Shown piece after piece: positions 45,048-53,673 of a stretch of 64,000 nt of DNA (within the stretch, counting starts at the first letter, position 1; each line of letters begins with the position of its first letter). The notes below the pieces were generated by a model that worked only from the letters and a program-made list of their open reading frames with translations, did no database searches and was not told the origin of the DNA. Source of the DNA: Gammaproteobacteria bacterium (lineage in GTDB: Bacteria; Pseudomonadota; Gammaproteobacteria; Pseudomonadales; Halieaceae); the NCBI GenBank assembly GCA_030428835.1, contig JAUIEP010000003.1, forward strand, positions 41,990 to 105,989, in the 5' to 3' direction. The position numbers were made by a program, and so were the translations under genes.

Positions 45048-47069
45048 ATGTCACGACCTGGTTTTGTCCTCGGCCTGCTTCTGCTGTGCGCACCTCTCCC
45101 GCCGGCGAGCGGCTCATCCGACGACCCGGCCGCACCGCAGGTGCTCCCGGACAAGCCGACTCCACCGCCCGCCAGGGCGCCGCTGTTCGCCGCCGATTAC
45201 TCGGTCCGCCCCCTCTCCATAGATACGGCCGCCAACAGGGTGGCACTGTTTGGCGACCTGCACGTGCACTCCGCCTATTCCTACGACGCCACGGCTTTCG
45301 GCACGACGGCAACGCCTGACGACGCCTATCGCTTCGCGCAGGGCATGCCGCTGGACCACCCCCTTGGCTACACCGCGCAATTGCGCAAGCCACTGGATTT
45401 CTTTGCGGTCACCGATCACGCGATGTACCTCGGCACCGTAAAGGAGGCGGCAGACACGACCACGCCCCTGTCACAGGTACCGTTCGCGAAGCCGTTCCAC
45501 GACATGAACAACAAGAAGCGGCGCACCGCGGCTTCGGTCGTTTTCCGCACCCGCACGTTCAAGGGCTTCGCGCGCAAGCTGCGCAGGGCCATGAGTGATG
45601 GCCTGGTGGATCCCTCGTACGTGCTGGATATCAGTGAACGTGCGTGGACGGACATCGTGGCATCCGCACAGCGCAACTACACGCCGGGCAAGTTCACCAC
45701 GTTTGTGGCGTACGAATACACCACCGCCTCGCCGGAGCGCGCAGCCATACACCGCAACGTTATATTCGAGAGCGAGGACGGCGTGCCCGGCTTTCCCTTC
45801 TCGAGCATGCACTCCGACAACCCGGAGGACCTCTGGCGCTGGATGGACGCCATGCGCAACCTCGGCGTGGACAGCCTGGCGATACCCCACAATTCCAACG
45901 GCTCGGACGGCGCCACGTTTGCACTGACCTATCGCTCGGGCGCACCGATAGACGAGGAGTACTCACGCCTGCGCATTCGCAACGAACCGCTGGTAGAGAT
46001 TACCCAGGTGAAAGGCACGTCGGAGACACATCCCACCCTGTCCCCGAACGACGAGTGGGCCGGATTCGAGATTTTCGACCTGGTAACCCGGGACGAGCGA
46101 CCGAGCCAGCCCGAGGGCAGCTACGTCCGCCGCGCATTGCAGGTCGGCCTGGCGCGGGAGGCGCAGGGACTGACCAACCTGTTCCGACTCGGCCTGGTGG
46201 GCGCCAGTGATACGCATACCGGCGCGTCGGCCATCCAGGAAGACGCCTTCAACGGCAAGATCGGCATCAACGACGGCATTCCGCTGTACCGCGGCAGCGT
46301 ACCGGTGCCGACAGCGGTAAAAGAGGACATCGAGCGCCGCGGGACGAGCCCGCTGGATGAGGTCGGAGGACGCTACTTTATAAGCAACGTCATCAAGTAC
46401 TGGGGCGCCTCGGGCCTGACGGGCGTATGGGCCGACCAGAATGACCGCACGTCGATCTTCCAGGCCCTGCGCCGGCGCGAGACCTTCGCGACCAGCGGGC
46501 CGAGAATGCCCGTGCGCTTCTTCGCGGGGCAGGATCTCGGCGCCCTGTCGACCGACGCGCCGGACTGGCAGCGGGACGCCTACCGGCAGGGCGTCACTAT
46601 GGGTTCGGAGCTGGTACTCGAGGCGGACACACCGCCCACTTTCCTGCTGGCCGCCGCCAGGGACCCGCAATCGCATCCACTGGACCGGTTGCAGGTTATC
46701 AAGGGCTGGATAGACAACGGCACCATGCGCGAGCGCGTCTTCGACGTGGCCTGCTCCGATGCTCGCTCGCCGGACCGGAACACCTGGCGTTGCACCACAC
46801 TCGAGGACACCGTCGACCCGTCCGACTGCGCGGTCCCGGACGCACCGGGCAGCAGCCAGCTCAGCGCGCGCTGGTCCGACCCCGACTTCGACGCGTCACA
46901 GCATGCCTTCTATTACGTGCGTGCGCTGGAGGTGCCGAGCTGCCGCTGGTCGACATGGGATGCATTGCGCGCCGGCACGCCGCCACGCGAGGATCTACCG
47001 GCCACCATCCAGGAACGCGCCTGGAGCTCACCGATATGGATACAGCCACTGAAGAGTGCCGCGCAATGA
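45048..47069 (+). CDS. DUF3604 exported protein, second copy
   Basis: 673 aa from ATG 45048, selected because GGAAG lies 7 bases upstream; a signal peptide follows (LGLLLLCAPLPPASG). It shares with the protein at 21960 the blocks GDLHVHSAYSYDA, PDDAYRFAQG, VTDHAMYLG, IPHNSNGSDG, GASDTHTG and SSPIWIQP, and has the same His/Asp metal residues. Extra parts are a longer N-terminus and an insert around 100-170. Its stop overlaps the ATG of the TonB receptor gene (ATGA), so both are coupled. A receptor plus a periplasmic hydrolase suggests uptake and breakdown of an outside compound. Confidence 0.93.
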   Translation: MSRPGFVLGLLLLCAPLPPASGSSDDPAAPQVLPDKPTPPPARAPLFAADYSVRPLSIDTAANRVALFGDLHVHSAYSYDATAFGTTATPDDAYRFAQGMPLDHPLGYTAQLRKPLDFFAVTDHAMYLGTVKEAADTTTPLSQVPFAKPFHDMNNKKRRTAASVVFRTRTFKGFARKLRRAMSDGLVDPSYVLDISERAWTDIVASAQRNYTPGKFTTFVAYEYTTASPERAAIHRNVIFESEDGVPGFPFSSMHSDNPEDLWRWMDAMRNLGVDSLAIPHNSNGSDGATFALTYRSGAPIDEEYSRLRIRNEPLVEITQVKGTSETHPTLSPNDEWAGFEIFDLVTRDERPSQPEGSYVRRALQVGLAREAQGLTNLFRLGLVGASDTHTGASAIQEDAFNGKIGINDGIPLYRGSVPVPTAVKEDIERRGTSPLDEVGGRYFISNVIKYWGASGLTGVWADQNDRTSIFQALRRRETFATSGPRMPVRFFAGQDLGALSTDAPDWQRDAYRQGVTMGSELVLEADTPPTFLLAAARDPQSHPLDRLQVIKGWIDNGTMRERVFDVACSDARSPDRNTWRCTTLEDTVDPSDCAVPDAPGSSQLSARWSDPDFDASQHAFYYVRALEVPSCRWSTWDALRAGTPPREDLPATIQERAWSSPIWIQPLKSAAQ

Positions 47070-49288
47070 CAGCGCCGTGCGCGCTCCCGAAGCGCGAACA
47101 GCACCTGGCGGCGCTTCTCGCCCTGTGCACACTGGCCTTTACAGGCACGTCAGCGCTGGGTGCCGCCAAGCCGGGCGCTCGTGTGCTGGAGGAGATCGTC
47201 GTCACCTCCCGCCGCTGGGAGGAGAACACGCGCGACATACCCATGACGGTGAAGGCCTTCGGCAAGGACGACATCAAGCGCCTGCACATACAGCAACTGG
47301 AGGACATCGCGGCACTCATCAACGGCGCCGAGTTCATCGCCGACAACGGCAACCCGCTCGACAACCAGGTGATCATCCGCGGTGGCGGCGTGGGCCGCGC
47401 CCGCAACGTGGACGGTGGCACGGGAATCTACGCCAACGGCATCAACGTCCAGGGCGGCAATTTCGGCGGCAGGGGCCCCTGGAACATCGACCTGTTCGAC
47501 TCCGAGCGCATCGAGGTCCTGAAGGGGCCGCAGGGCGCGTTGTTCGGCCGCAACGCCCTGGGTGGCGCTATCAACGTGGTCTCGGTGCGCCCCGGCATGG
47601 ACAGCTCCAGCCTGCGGCTGCTCGCGGGCGTGCAGGACAACGAGGGTTACCAGGGCGGCTTCTTCTCCGACGTCGTGGTGGTGCCCGAGGCGCTCGCCGT
47701 CAGGCTGGCCGGCAAGTACTACCACCAGGACGAAGGCTTCTACTATAACCGCTTCCGCGACGAGTACATCGACCGCGAGGAGACGCTGAACCTGCGCTCC
47801 TCCGTGGTCTGGAACATCGACACGCAGTGGTCCGCGTGGACGCAGCTCGACTACTACGACTCGGAAGCCGAGGGCGACGTGCAGTACGATGTGCGTGTCG
47901 CGGGCGACGGCTTCGACCGCTCCAACGACGATGAGAACCGCGGCAGGAAGACCGAGTGGAGCGCGTTCACGCGGCTCGACCGGCATTTCGAGCGGTTCGA
48001 CCTGGCGCTCCTGCTCAATCACCGCGACCGGGACGCGGAGCGCACATTCGACCTTGACGAGGGCGTTGCCCAGACACCGTTCGATCCCACACAGCAGGTT
48101 CCATGCTTCGCGCCCAACAATCCGCCGCCGGAGCAGCGCTGCTCGTCACTGGCGGACGAGGAGTTCGAAAAGACGATGCTGGAGCTGCGCGCGGTGGGCG
48201 CGACCGACACGGTCAAGTGGCAGGCGGGCGGCGATGCACTGCGCAGCCGCACCTACAACACCAACGACGCCCGGGGGCGTTCGACTTCCAGCTCATTTCT
48301 CGATGCCTCGAACGACGTGGATTCCTTCTCGATATTCGGCGGGCTCGAGTACGCGCTGAGCGAAGCCTGGACGGTGGGAGCGGAGACCCGGCTGACTGTC
48401 GAGCAGAAAGAGGTCAGGGCCACGACAGTGCTCACCGAACTCGGCGACCGGTTGCTGTATGACAACCGGCAGAACAACGACTGGACCTACCCCACCTGGG
48501 CGCTGAGCACCGCCTACGATGTCAACGATGCCGTGCGGCTGTTCGCGCGCTCGGGCAGCGGCTTCAGGACCGGCGGCCTCAATACCGATTCACGCGCGAA
48601 CACCAACCCGCTGACCGGCATGGTCGTGGAGGTGCCCGTGTTTTACGACGAGGAGCGGGCCCTGTCCTACGAGGTCGGCGCCAAGCTGCTGCTGTTGGAC
48701 AACGCCCTGGGGATCGAAGCGGCGCTGTATTACATCGACTACGAGGACTTCATCTCGAACGGCAACAACGGCCTGGCCTCCGCGGACCGGGTGAGTTTTG
48801 TCTACAACCGCGGCGACGCCGAGGTCTACGGCGCCGAACTCGAAACCAGCTTCACGCACGCCTGGCACGAGGTGGTCCTGAGCATCACAGCCGGCGGCGC
48901 CTGGAACAAGAGCGAACTGAGCAACACGAAAGACTTCCTGGGCAATCCCTCCCCCGCCGAGGAGGGCCTCGACGTATCGCGCCTGCCCGAGTACACCTAT
49001 CGCGCGACCGCGCGGGCCGATGCCCCCGTGGGCACACTGCAGGTGTTCGGGTCGCTGCGCTACAGCGGGCAGAGTGGCGGCTTCCAGACCTACAACAACT
49101 TCGTGGACCTGCCGGAACCGAAGCTGCTCTCCGCGCAGGTCGGCATCAGCGGCGAGCGCTGGGAACTGACGCTGAATGGATCCAACCTGACGGACGACCA
49201 CGAGCCGGTGCGCAATGTGACGGTGACCACGAGCATGTCGCGTGAACCAAGGTCGTGGTGGGTCAACTTCGTGTATGACGCGTTCTGA
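47066..49288 (+). CDS. TonB-dependent outer-membrane receptor
   Basis: 740 aa from ATG 47066 with GAAGAG upstream and ATGA overlap with DUF3604. A signal peptide (about 1-32) is followed by a TonB-box-like LEEIVVTSRR and a plug domain (IPMTVKAFGKDDIKRL, IIRGGG, IDLFDSERIEVLKGPQGALFGRNALGGAINVV). The barrel runs from about 160 to the C-terminal Phe (VNFVYDAF). It takes up a ligand across the outer membrane with TonB energy. No siderophore or vitamin motif is readable; the operon context suggests an organic substrate processed by the DUF3604 protein. Confidence 0.95.
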   Translation: MTAPCALPKREQHLAALLALCTLAFTGTSALGAAKPGARVLEEIVVTSRRWEENTRDIPMTVKAFGKDDIKRLHIQQLEDIAALINGAEFIADNGNPLDNQVIIRGGGVGRARNVDGGTGIYANGINVQGGNFGGRGPWNIDLFDSERIEVLKGPQGALFGRNALGGAINVVSVRPGMDSSSLRLLAGVQDNEGYQGGFFSDVVVVPEALAVRLAGKYYHQDEGFYYNRFRDEYIDREETLNLRSSVVWNIDTQWSAWTQLDYYDSEAEGDVQYDVRVAGDGFDRSNDDENRGRKTEWSAFTRLDRHFERFDLALLLNHRDRDAERTFDLDEGVAQTPFDPTQQVPCFAPNNPPPEQRCSSLADEEFEKTMLELRAVGATDTVKWQAGGDALRSRTYNTNDARGRSTSSSFLDASNDVDSFSIFGGLEYALSEAWTVGAETRLTVEQKEVRATTVLTELGDRLLYDNRQNNDWTYPTWALSTAYDVNDAVRLFARSGSGFRTGGLNTDSRANTNPLTGMVVEVPVFYDEERALSYEVGAKLLLLDNALGIEAALYYIDYEDFISNGNNGLASADRVSFVYNRGDAEVYGAELETSFTHAWHEVVLSITAGGAWNKSELSNTKDFLGNPSPAEEGLDVSRLPEYTYRATARADAPVGTLQVFGSLRYSGQSGGFQTYNNFVDLPEPKLLSAQVGISGERWELTLNGSNLTDDHEPVRNVTVTTSMSREPRSWWVNFVYDAF

Positions 49289-49557
49289 GCCTGGGCCCCG
49301 CCCCCTGGCCAGTAGGCAGAACCGGTTTTCGATGCTTTACTGAAGTGAAATCAGCCAGGGGTGTATCGCCCCCGGGTATTACCCATGCGTGGTATATGTG
49401 GACTGTCCGGTCGCGGCGGGATAATAATCCGACGTATACTCTGGGCCATCCTGTTGCTGCGCCGGATCCCGCCAGCCTTGCATTGCAGGAATCCCCGAAA
49501 CTGTTACGTCCGTGGGGCTAAAGCGAAGCTGCCCAAAACCAGAACGAGGAGTCGGAC

Positions 49558-50337
49558 ATGAATTTTGTTGGCTGGATCGACAGCGTCCCCCTGTCGCTGC
49601 TGTTCGTCGGAACGATCGTTATTATTTTTTTCAGTATAGGAGCGGGCACCTTGCTGCGCCGAACGATCGGTATCCAGCAGGGAGAGGGTGATTCCACCGG
49701 CTCGGTGGTCGGGGCAACACTGGGTTTGCTGGCCTTCATCATGGCGTTTTCGTTCAACATGGCCGCGAACCGCCTGGATGCGCGAAAGCAGCTTTTTCTC
49801 GAAGAGATCAATACCATCGATACCACGTACATGCGTTCGGGGTTACTCGCCGAGCGCTACCGGGAGCAGGCCCGGACCGAACTGAGAGCCTACGTGGGGC
49901 ATCGCCTGAAAGCCGCCGACGACCCGGATTACCTGCCGCAAGCACTGCAGGCGTCGGAACAGATCCACGCCAGGCTGTGGGCTATGGTTGAACAGAGAAC
50001 CGCGGAGAAACCGCTCACAATCGTGGAAAGCCTGTTCATCCAGTCGCTGAACCAGCTGATGGACCTGCACGGCAAGCGGGTCGTGGTGGCCTTGCAGTAC
50101 CGGATACCGCATACCATCTGGGTCGGGCTGTACGCCATCGCGATCCTGGCGATGCTCGCGGTGGGGTTCCAGTTCGGACAGGTCTCCCGAAGGCAGCAGG
50201 CCATCAACATCATGCTGGCGGGCGCCTTCGCCGCGGTCATCACGCTGATCGCGGACCTGGATCGCGCCAGCGATGGTTCTGTGACGATTTCCCAGGAACC
50301 CCTGCGCGCGTTGCAGAAGAAGATCAGTGTCGACTGA
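49558..50337 (+). CDS. DUF4239 (bestrophin-like) membrane protein
   Basis: 259 aa with AGGAG just upstream. Four membrane segments at about 8-33, 48-68, 188-205 and 213-230 enclose a soluble helical part. GSVVGATLGLLAFIMAFSFNMA and the N-terminal pattern match the bestrophin-like DUF4239 family, whose members are thought to be channel-like. It is preceded by 269 bases without a gene. It has no clear functional partner. Confidence 0.82.
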   Translation: MNFVGWIDSVPLSLLFVGTIVIIFFSIGAGTLLRRTIGIQQGEGDSTGSVVGATLGLLAFIMAFSFNMAANRLDARKQLFLEEINTIDTTYMRSGLLAERYREQARTELRAYVGHRLKAADDPDYLPQALQASEQIHARLWAMVEQRTAEKPLTIVESLFIQSLNQLMDLHGKRVVVALQYRIPHTIWVGLYAIAILAMLAVGFQFGQVSRRQQAINIMLAGAFAAVITLIADLDRASDGSVTISQEPLRALQKKISVD

Positions 50338-50523
50338 GCGCCCGGGCGCCGACGCGCCTGCCCGCAACCGGGCGACACGACAGGCGGGCTGGACATGGCC
50401 GGGGTGGTCACTCGACAAACCCGGGGTAACTGACGCGCGCCTCAAGGCTCAATGCAGCACAACAGGATCGACCCGTTCCAGGCGCCTCTGCTCGCCCCGG
50501 TGTTGCCCAGGCGGGAATCGCTG

Positions 50524-52095
50524 ATGACAAAAACATTCGTTTGGTCAGGCGGCGGCTGGCGGCGCGCGCTCACGGTAGCATGCGCCGCACTGCTGGCCTG
50601 CATTGCCAGCGGTTGCGCGGGTGTACCCACGGACTACGACAAGCCACAGTCCAGCGCGCTGGCCGACCCCCGCTCCACACAGGCTGGCATCTACGTCGAG
50701 AAACTGGCGGCGGAGCACCCGGGCCAGTCCGGTTTCGCCATCCTTCGTTACGGCCGCAATGCCTTCAACATGCGCATCATGATGGCCGACCTCGCCGAGA
50801 AGACGCTCGACGTGCAGGTCTACATCTGGGAGGTGGACAAGACCGGCCTGATCTTCGCCGAGCGTGTGCTGCGCGCGGCCGACCGCGGCGTCAGGGTCAG
50901 GCTGCTGGTCGACGACCTGGGCCTGCAGGCCACCGACGAGGGCGTGGCGGCGCTGGACGCCCACCCCAATATCGAGGTGCGCATCTTCAATCCCTTCGCC
51001 CACCGTGGCTCGAAGGCGCTGGACTTCCTGTTCGACCTGGACCGCGTGAACAACCGCATGCACAACAAGACCATGATCATGGACAACGCCATGGCCGTGG
51101 TCGGCGGTCGCAACATGGGTGACCACTATTTCGGGGTCAATACCGACACCAACTTCCGGGATCTCGACATCGGCGCTATCGGCCCCATCGTGCGAGATAT
51201 CTCCGGCGTCTTCGATTACTTCTGGCAGGGCGACTGGGCCGTACCCATCGCGGCGCTGGTCGACGCACCGCCTTCCGTCGACGACGTCCGCGCGGAATAC
51301 GCCGACCTGCGCGCCCAGGTTGAGGCGAGCGACTACCCCTACGACATCGAGCGCGACCAGGAGGGCCTGCTCGCCGAACTGGCCGACACGACGGGCCTGT
51401 ATACCTGGGCGCAAGGGCAAATAGTGTGGGACGACCCGGCGCGCATCGAAGAACTGGAGCAGACCGCCAACGCCGGTCGAATCGCCTCGAGTTTTTTCAA
51501 CAAAGCCCAAACGGTTGAGCATTCCCTCGACATCGAGTCGGCCTACTTCGTGCCGGGCAGGCCTGCAGTTGCGGCAACCCGCGAGATGGTCGAGCGCGGC
51601 GTCAGTATCCGCGTCCTCACCAACTCGCTGGTGTCGAACGACGTGCTGGCGGCCCACGCGGGCCATGCCATGTACCGGAAGGAGATGCTGGAGTCGGGCG
51701 TCGAGCTGTACGAGCTGCGCCCCGACTCACGCGTCATCAAGAAGACCTGGGTAGGCAGGTCCCGCGCGGGGCTGCACACCAAGGCGATGGTGTTCGACGA
51801 AGAGGCTGTGTTCATCGGCAGCTACAACCTCGACCCCCGCTCCGCCGACCTCAACACGGAGGCCGGCCTGTACGTGGAAAGCGAGGCGCTGGCGGCGCAG
51901 CTACTGGAGTACATGGCAGTCGGGCGACTGCCGGAGAACGCCTACCGGGTGGTGCTGGAGGGGGACGGCGACCTCGCGTGGATCACCAGCGATGACGGCG
52001 TCGAGGTGCGCTACGACAGGGATCCACACTCCACCTGGAGTGAACGGTTTATGACCTGGTTTATCGGGATTCTGCCGATTCGTTCGCAGCTTTGA
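50524..52095 (+). CDS. Phospholipase-D-family lipoprotein (cardiolipin-synthase-like)
   Basis: 523 aa from ATG 50524 with a lipoprotein signal (ALLACIASGC). Two HKD motifs are complete: HNKTMIMDNAMAVVGGRN with H180, and HTKAMVFDEEAVFIGSYNLDPRS with H418. The two halves form the active site that transfers or cleaves phosphatidyl groups. As a lipoprotein it would act on the periplasmic side, unlike cytoplasmic cardiolipin synthases. The nearest family is the ClsC/YmdC type. A tandem repeat region begins right after the stop. Confidence 0.94.
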   Translation: MTKTFVWSGGGWRRALTVACAALLACIASGCAGVPTDYDKPQSSALADPRSTQAGIYVEKLAAEHPGQSGFAILRYGRNAFNMRIMMADLAEKTLDVQVYIWEVDKTGLIFAERVLRAADRGVRVRLLVDDLGLQATDEGVAALDAHPNIEVRIFNPFAHRGSKALDFLFDLDRVNNRMHNKTMIMDNAMAVVGGRNMGDHYFGVNTDTNFRDLDIGAIGPIVRDISGVFDYFWQGDWAVPIAALVDAPPSVDDVRAEYADLRAQVEASDYPYDIERDQEGLLAELADTTGLYTWAQGQIVWDDPARIEELEQTANAGRIASSFFNKAQTVEHSLDIESAYFVPGRPAVAATREMVERGVSIRVLTNSLVSNDVLAAHAGHAMYRKEMLESGVELYELRPDSRVIKKTWVGRSRAGLHTKAMVFDEEAVFIGSYNLDPRSADLNTEAGLYVESEALAAQLLEYMAVGRLPENAYRVVLEGDGDLAWITSDDGVEVRYDRDPHSTWSERFMTWFIGILPIRSQL

Positions 52096-52129
52096 GGGGT
52101 GTTGGGGGTTTGTGTGTTGCAGCGGGCAT

Positions 52130-52470
52130 CGGCAGCACGATTGGGCCTGCCGGGCTGCGCTGCCCTTGGCGATTTGGTCCAAACGTTGCGCGTTTGTTCG
52201 ATGGGGCTGAACGATACGTTACGGCGGGGAATCAGCAGCACGATTGACCCACAACGACCTGGGGGCCGTTGTGGCCCCTCTGGGGCTGCGCCGCCTTTGG
52301 CGGCTTGGTCCAAACGCTGCGCGTTTGTCGAACGGGGCTGGCCTACACGTTCCGGCGGGTCAGGAGCAGCACGATTGACCCACAACGGCCTAAAGGCCGT
52401 TGTGGCCCCTTTGGGGCTGCGTCGCTGCGCTCCTTGGTCCAAACGCTTGCGCGTTTGTCGAACGGGGCAC
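52130..52470. repeat. Three imperfect ~130-bp tandem repeats
   Basis: The block GCAGCACGATTG occurs at 52132, 52235 and 52366, and TTGGTCCAAACG at 52174, 52305 and 52434 (spacing 131 and 129). Each unit contains a hairpin AAACGC-TGC-GCGTTT. Units two and three add a second hairpin, ACAACGGCC-TAAA-GGCCGTTGT in the last. The first unit lacks that hairpin. No protein is encoded. It ends just before the tRNA-derived terminator. Confidence 0.85.
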
Positions 52471-52497
52471 GTTGAATCGGCCAGGCAAGCCGGCTAC

Positions 52498-52531
52498 AAA
52501 AAAAGGGCCACCCGATGGGTGGCCCTTTTTT
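52498..52531. terminator. Bidirectional rho-independent terminator
   Basis: Seven A, GGGCCACCC, loop GAT, GGGTGGCCC, six T. It works in both directions. On the minus strand it stands right after the 3' end of the tRNA-Arg fragment and is probably the original tRNA terminator. Confidence 0.93.
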
Positions 52532-52536
52532 GTAGA

Positions 52537-52582
52537 TGGCGCGCCTGGCACGATTCGAACGTGCGACCGCCTGGTTCGTAGC
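52537..52582 (-). other. 3' half of tRNA-Arg(ACG); left attachment site of integrated element
   Basis: Read on the minus strand the 46 bases are the anticodon loop GCTACGAA, the 3' anticodon stem CCAGG, variable loop CGGTC, a perfect T arm (GCACG-TTCGAAT-CGTGC), acceptor strand CAGGCGC, discriminator G and CCA. The 5' half of the tRNA is missing, and AT-rich sequence begins at this point. Tyrosine recombinases often use tRNA 3' halves as targets and leave such a copy at one end. The intact gene, with 5' acceptor GCGCCTG, is expected at the other end beyond 64000. Confidence 0.88.
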
Positions 52583-52811
52583 TCAACAAATGAAATTTAA
52601 CGTATTGTTTTAAATAGCTTTTCTGGCGACGCCCGTTGCCGACCAAGCACGACAACGCACCACTGAGCACGCTGATGTCGGAAATTTGTCGGAATTGTAA
52701 ACGTTGTCGATCGAGCTATTTTCGCAGGCTCAATGCACCGTAAAAATACTGACTTTACAAGGTCCATCCCCAGTATTAATATTTAATACATAGTTTTTCA
52801 GGTACGCGCAC
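52583..52811. other. AT-rich start of the island
   Basis: No gene is seen between the tRNA fragment and parD. The last 100 bases are AT-rich and are likely to contain the parD promoter. Confidence 0.4.
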
Positions 52812-53057
52812 ATGGCCAGAAACACCTCCGTCACCCTCGGTGATCATTTTGAAGCGTTCATCACCAGTAAGATAGAACAGGGTCGCTTTCAATCTGTCAG
52901 CGAAGCAGTCCGCGCCGGGCTGCGAAAGCTGGAGGAGGATGAAGCCAGGCTTGATATGTTGAGGACTCGACTAAGGGCGGGGGAGGACAGCCCCGTTGCT
53001 GAAAACTTTGATAGCCGGGAATTTCTGGAAAAACTCCATAAAAAGCCTCTTGGGTGA
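52812..53057 (+). CDS. parD: ParD-type antitoxin
   Basis: 81 aa. The N-terminal ribbon-helix-helix is NTSVTLGDHFEAFITSKIEQGRF, with VSEAVRAGLRKLEEDE as second helix, and the C-terminal part is the flexible toxin-binding region. The family normally binds DNA as a dimer and neutralises ParE. It is followed by a GTG that overlaps its stop by four bases. It appears intact, while its toxin partner is not. Confidence 0.9.
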   Translation: MARNTSVTLGDHFEAFITSKIEQGRFQSVSEAVRAGLRKLEEDEARLDMLRTRLRAGEDSPVAENFDSREFLEKLHKKPLG

Positions 53058-53257
53058 AGAAGCGCTATTTCATTCGCGAACTCGCTCTAAGAGATTTGGA
53101 GGAAATTTGGCTCTTTACCCTGTCGGGGTGGAGTCTAGAACAGGCTGATGCCTATACCAGTTCTATCCTTGCCCGCCTGAATTTGCTGGCCGACAACCCC
53201 AGCGTTGGCTACTATCCATTGAACAACTGGTTCGTAGCCACAATTGTGGCAATTTAG
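53054..53257 (+). pseudogene. parE: Truncated ParE toxin
   Basis: The first about 56 residues match ParE (IRELALRDLEEIWLFTLSGWSLEQADAYTSSI, then LNLLADNPSVG). ParE proteins are about 95-100 aa; here the last third, with the conserved C-terminal strands, is gone and replaced by YYPLNNWFVATIVAI. The change is next to the 12-bp direct repeat at 53227-53238. The protein is probably inactive as a gyrase inhibitor. ParD can persist harmlessly without it. Confidence 0.85.
53227..53238. repeat. Second copy of the att core, CTGGTTCGTAGC
   Basis: The 12-mer is identical to 52571-52582 inside the tRNA-Arg fragment (anticodon loop region) and in the same orientation. It breaks parE. It is likely to be a second recombination junction. 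Confidence 0.65.
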
Positions 53258-53673
53258 ACCCTTGTAAATCGATCACCTGGATACGGCCCGCCCTCATTAC
53301 ACCCCGTATCGACCCGTGTTCTCTAGTAGATACCCTACGGTTAAGCTTGAGGCCCCTCCTTTCCTTGGCACTTCTTTCAAGCCATTGTCGGTGGCGAGCT
53401 CGCTTTGAATACAGATAGGGAATCCTGCTGAGCTGCCGATGAGAATGTCACATCAAGCCGCAACTACCCCCTACTCCCTCTTTGACTGCATCCTCCATAA
53501 CAAATCTGCTCGTAAACTTTTTGGGAATTTCATAAAGACGCCGCTGTATCTTATGCGACGAGGCACAAGGCATACACGAAGTGCTGCAGAATAGCTGTCT
53601 GTGAGCAGGGTAGCTGAAGTATTACCCTGCCCATGGGAGGAGGTGGTATTACATTGAAACTTTGCAATATCCG
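53258..53673. other. Noncoding gap
   Basis: A 416-base stretch of AT-rich sequence. No gene, repeat or RNA is supported here; it may hold remnants of recombination. Confidence 0.5.

Noticed and set aside
52130..52470. CRISPR-like or rRNA-like repeated region
   Set aside because: Units of about 130 bp are nearly whole copies without spacers and contain no known RNA pattern.
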